The notes beneath the pieces were generated by a model. It had not been told where the DNA came from and ran no database searches. It worked only from the letters and a program-made list of their open reading frames with translations. The position numbers and the translations under genes are program-made. A stretch of 7,968 nucleotides of DNA, taken from contig WTHH01000015.1 in NCBI GenBank assembly GCA_011523195.1, forward strand, positions 1-7,968, read 5' to 3'. Shown one piece after another: positions 5,089 to 7,968 of this stretch. This stretch comes from Verrucomicrobiales bacterium. GTDB taxonomy: Bacteria; Verrucomicrobiota; Verrucomicrobiia; Limisphaerales; UBA1096. The stretch's first letter is position 1. Each line of letters starts with the position of its first letter.

Positions 5089-7968
5089 TTTCAGGTACTG
5101 GTACAGGTCGGCCAAGTCGCGCTCACTCAACCCCTCAAGCAGACCCTCCGGCATGATCGAGCGTTCGCTTGCCTGTTGTGAAATGATTTCCGCCTGATCC
5201 AGTCGCACGATCCCCGCTCCGGTACGCAGCACGACTCCGTCCGCGGCGTAAAACGCCGTGCGTCCCACGTGCACGTCGCCGTTTCGCAGCCGGTATTCGT
5301 TGAACCGGTACAGCGGCGAGATGTCCCGGTTCGGGAACAAAATCGCCCGGAACAAATCCCCCGGGGAAAAGCGCTTGGCCGCACCGCTCAACCCCGGGCC
5401 AAGCGCACCGGAGTCCGAGTGACAACCCTGACAGGCGCGGTTGACGTAGAGCCGCTGCCCCTTGGCAAAGTCGCCAGTTTCCCAGTCCACCTCGGCGAGG
5501 GTGGCCTCCCACTTGGCGGCATCGACGAGTCCGGCGCCGGCGGCGGCCGTCGCGAGTTCCAGATGTGCCTCGTTGAACCAGTCGAAAACCGGCTGCCACG
5601 CTGCGAGTAGATCGGCCGGCTGTTTGCTTTTCTCCTGCACCTCTGCAATGGCGCGACCGCTCCACTTGGCCAGCAGCGCAGCGATTTCCTTTCGGGTTCC
5701 CGCCTTGCCCTTGGGGCCGCATTCGCGTCGCAGCTTGCGCAACAGCGGCGCCCAGTCGCTTGGCCTATCGCTCGCCGGAAGTTGTTTCAGCGCAGCCAAC
5801 GCCTTGTTTGCGACGTTCTGGTCGCGTGAAAGAAGGGCATCCAAAAACAGGGGCCGATCCTCTGCTGCCGGGCGCTTGGCCAAGCGCTGCAGGAGCGCCG
5901 GTCGCAGGCCAAGCTTGGGCCACTGTTGGCGCAACGCCGGCAGGGTGTCCCCGGTCGGCAGGGCGTCGAGCAAATCGATGAGGTCAGTCGACCAAACGAA
6001 CTCCGTGTCGTTTTTCACGGCATCAAGGTAGCGCCTGGCTGCTGCGGATCGTTCATCGCCGTCCAGCGATCGGGCGAAGGCTAGGTGACTGCCGCTGGGA
6101 AAATTGTCGTGGGCAATCAGTCGCTTGGCCAAGCCGGGCTGCTTGAACGCGTGCGCCTGGGCGATGTCCACAAAACGCATCGTCCAGTTTAGCTTGGGCC
6201 GCGTCCCCCCACTTTGCAGTTTGGTGTCGAGCCCCATCAATGCGTCGGCCAGTTGGGGTAGGTCAGCATCGGGCACGGTCGACGGCAGCTTGGCTGTGAC
6301 GATCAACTTGTGAAAATCCTCCACCGGATCTGTCGCAGGCGTAATGGTGCCCAGCAGGTTCACGCTCAGTTCGGGTTGATCGACGTTGATCATTGCGAGC
6401 AGGCGCCCGGCTTCACGATGGAGATCCCGGTGCAGCGAGTCCATCAATGGCGCAGCCTGAGTGGCGATAGCGCTGGCCAGCCCGGGATGGGCCGCAAGCG
6501 AGAATGGCACCTCGTAGCCGGTGAACGACTCGCGGCTTGGCTGCTCGAGATTGTAGTCGCCTAGCGCGAGGATGATCGTCCGGACGAGATCGAGGTTGAG
6601 GCTCGCGGGCTGGTTGATGTCAATTAAAGGCAGCAAGCGTCGGACGACTCCTGCGTGAAGTTCAGTGGCCGGGCTGCGCCAGATCGCCGCTGTGGCCGCC
6701 GTGATTTTCCCCTGCGTTGTCAATGTTCCGTGATCGATTTTCTGCCAACTTGATTCCGGCAACTGACTGGCCAATCGGGCGCTGATCAGTCGCGCTCGAA
6801 TGCTCGGCCGATTGAAATTCTGCTGCAGTGCCTTGTGCCATTTCGCGGACTGCGCCGGGTCGGTCGGGAGCAGGTGCAGCATCGCCTCGAGTGCCTTGAC
6901 TCGCACATAGTCCTCCGGATCCAGTGCTAGCCGGGCGATCAGTTGGGCCGTGTTATGTTCGGGGAAACGACTGATCGCCCACGCGGTTCGCGCCCGGACA
7001 TCGTGGGAGCCATCGGCTGTCAGCCGGGTTGCGGTCTCCGCTTCGAGTCCGCCGAACATTTCCGTCAGCACCTCGATCGCGCGGACGCGGGGTTTTGTTT
7101 TGCGCGCAGGGTTGAGGGCTGCCTCGACGAAAGGGCCGGCACCGATCTGCCGGGCCAACGGTTGCCACCGCGCGCGCGACCACTCGGCCAGCGGCTGCGG
7201 TGCGTTTAGGACCTTGTCGAGCGGAGTGTCCATCGCCGGTGGGCGGTTGTTGGGGTGATTACGATTTTCCGGCGTCGGGACAACACGAAAAACAGACCCC
7301 TTCGTTCCCCGGCCGCCGATCGAGATGTAAATTTCCCCATTGCGCCCGACCTCGATGTCGCTTGGAGCAAACCCGTCCGTGCCCACCGGGGAGATAAACA
7401 GTTGCGGCGGCGCCTGATAGGAGGCGTTCGCGGGGCGCAGCGGATAAAACCAGACGTTGCCAAACGTCCAGTCGAGGAGGAACACCCCGTCCTGCATTTC
7501 CTTCGGGATCAATCGGTGGCTGTAAACCGCGACGCCGGTGGGGGAGCCGCGGCCGATCTTGTCCAGCATCGGCACGGTGTCGGCGTAGTAACCGGGCCGC
7601 GCCCAGCTGCGCTTGTAGCCAGGCATCCGCCAGCCGTGATGCCCTCCGATGGCCGCGTGATAAAGCCGGGTCGGCATGTACCACGGCAGGTAAAACGTCC
7701 GCTCAGTGTCGCTGTCGTACGTGAAAAGGTCGCCCCGCCAGTTGAAGTCAAAATCGTATGGATTGCGAAAGCCGCACGACAACGCCTCAAAGGTTTTGCC
7801 GTCCGGCGAAAATCGAATGATCGCGCCGCCTTCGGTTTTCTTGAGTGGCGATTGCGGCGAATTAAACTGGCCGGGCGTGAAGCCGGTGTCGTTGCCGCCG
7901 ACGAGATAAAGCCAGCCGTCCGGCCCCTTGCGGATCGCGTGTGCTCCGTGCTCGCCGTTGGCCAGGCG
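5080..7968 (-). CDS. PVC-type membrane-bound dehydrogenase: propeller, HEAT-like region and C-terminal haem c domain (N-terminus outside window)
   Basis: The frame is open from the right edge to TGA at 5082-5080, giving 962 visible residues numbered here from the edge. Sequence upstream of the TTG at 7782 is family-like (LANGEHGAHAIRKGPDGWLY, GGAIIRFSPDGK), so that codon is internal and the real start is beyond 7968. Residues 1 to about 232 match the sugar-dehydrogenase-like propeller of PVC membrane-bound dehydrogenases: CGFRNPYDFDFN (65-76), GGHHGWRMPGYKRSW (108-122), IGRGSPTGVAVYSHR (138-152), GFAPSDIEVGRNGEIYISIG (199-218). The middle, about 262-780, is Ala/Leu-rich and helical, with HEAT-like units such as DVRARTAWAISRFPEH. 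The C-terminal domain resembles the PVC-type haem-binding domain. It has CQGCH (Cys846-His850; bases 5433-5419) for covalent haem c, then SIMPEGL, whose Met939 is a candidate distal ligand, and a final LSERDLADLYQYL helix. It probably oxidises a sugar or alcohol outside the cytoplasm and passes electrons to its haem. The substrate is unknown, and no neighbour on its strand is visible. Confidence 0.94.
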   Translation of the reverse strand, partial: RLANGEHGAHAIRKGPDGWLYLVGGNDTGFTPGQFNSPQSPLKKTEGGAIIRFSPDGKTFEALSCGFRNPYDFDFNWRGDLFTYDSDTERTFYLPWYMPTRLYHAAIGGHHGWRMPGYKRSWARPGYYADTVPMLDKIGRGSPTGVAVYSHRLIPKEMQDGVFLLDWTFGNVWFYPLRPANASYQAPPQLFISPVGTDGFAPSDIEVGRNGEIYISIGGRGTKGSVFRVVPTPENRNHPNNRPPAMDTPLDKVLNAPQPLAEWSRARWQPLARQIGAGPFVEAALNPARKTKPRVRAIEVLTEMFGGLEAETATRLTADGSHDVRARTAWAISRFPEHNTAQLIARLALDPEDYVRVKALEAMLHLLPTDPAQSAKWHKALQQNFNRPSIRARLISARLASQLPESSWQKIDHGTLTTQGKITAATAAIWRSPATELHAGVVRRLLPLIDINQPASLNLDLVRTIILALGDYNLEQPSRESFTGYEVPFSLAAHPGLASAIATQAAPLMDSLHRDLHREAGRLLAMINVDQPELSVNLLGTITPATDPVEDFHKLIVTAKLPSTVPDADLPQLADALMGLDTKLQSGGTRPKLNWTMRFVDIAQAHAFKQPGLAKRLIAHDNFPSGSHLAFARSLDGDERSAAARRYLDAVKNDTEFVWSTDLIDLLDALPTGDTLPALRQQWPKLGLRPALLQRLAKRPAAEDRPLFLDALLSRDQNVANKALAALKQLPASDRPSDWAPLLRKLRRECGPKGKAGTRKEIAALLAKWSGRAIAEVQEKSKQPADLLAAWQPVFDWFNEAHLELATAAAGAGLVDAAKWEATLAEVDWETGDFAKGQRLYVNRACQGCHSDSGALGPGLSGAAKRFSPGDLFRAILFPNRDISPLYRFNEYRLRNGDVHVGRTAFYAADGVVLRTGAGIVRLDQAEIISQQASERSIMPEGLLEGLSERDLADLYQYLKSL
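5371..5406. repeat. Split form of the palindrome: GCGCTTGGCC, 16 bases, GGCCAAGCGC
   Basis: The arms at 5371-5380 and 5397-5406 are exact reverse complements. Joined at the centre they overlap as the same GCGCTTGGCCAAGCGC word found intact at 5872. The split copy lies just downstream, in coding order, of the CxxCH codons of the cytochrome gene and encodes its conserved Gly/Pro-rich loop. Confidence 0.6.
5872..5887. repeat. TTGGCCAA palindrome, copy 6 (16-bp perfect form)
   Basis: GCGCTTGGCCAAGCGC is the longest perfect copy. On the coding minus strand it gives Arg-Leu-Ala-Lys-Arg. An inverted pair of half-sites, GGCCAAGCTTGGGCC, follows at 5907-5921. Confidence 0.65.
6123..6134. repeat. TTGGCCAA palindrome, copy 7
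   Basis: GCTTGGCCAAGC in the helical region of the cytochrome gene, encoding Gly-Leu-Ala-Lys-Arg on the minus strand. Confidence 0.6.

Noticed and set aside
5462..6031. 189-residue plus-strand open frame opposite the cytochrome gene
   Set aside because: Its Ser/Arg/Ala-rich composition has no domain signal, and the minus-strand frame is clearly the family match over the same bases.
7780..7782. TTG as the start of the minus-strand gene
   Set aside because: The frame continues without a stop to 7968 and the upstream residues match the family, so this TTG is an internal Leu codon.

Overview
The window is almost wholly coding and looks like a bacterial chromosome of the PVC superphylum, most likely Verrucomicrobiota and possibly Planctomycetota. 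The main evidence is the minus-strand gene at 5080-7968. It encodes a propeller, a long helical (HEAT-like) region and a C-terminal CxxCH haem domain, an architecture characteristic of these phyla. Four genes on the plus strand converge on it. No stretch over 300 bases lacks a gene, and I see no RNA gene, insertion sequence, CRISPR array or recognisable promoter.

Plus strand, 1-5088: this is a tight operon. It starts with the 3' end of a DUF1302 gene (outer-membrane beta-barrel-like). Next come a complete DUF1329 gene (secreted, probably periplasmic), a YCF48-like Asp-box beta-propeller gene, and a 12-TM RND/MMPL-type permease gene. Gaps are 18 and 20 bases, and the last two genes overlap by 4 bases (ATGA). 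This set and order is familiar to me from proteobacteria such as Pseudomonas, where its substrate is not firmly established. The parts suggest a trans-envelope route for a hydrophobic molecule: inner-membrane pump, periplasmic carrier or chaperone, outer-membrane barrel, with the propeller as an assembly or partner protein. The function is inference; the family calls are strong.

Minus strand, 5080-7968: one open frame covers the right side and runs off the window edge. Its stop lies inside the last codons of the permease gene, giving a 9-base tail-to-tail overlap. The product is probably an exported c-type cytochrome fused to a sugar-dehydrogenase-like propeller.

Two features are not explained by the genes alone. 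The first is a perfect 11-bp GC-rich hairpin followed by a T-rich run, lying inside the first codons of the YCF48-like gene and resembling an intrinsic terminator or attenuator. The second is a palindromic word, TTGGCCAA (often extended to GCTTGGCCAAGC), present seven times in both transcription units, with many half-sites and one copy split by 16 bases. The DUF1302/DUF1329 end also appears lower in GC than the permease and cytochrome genes.
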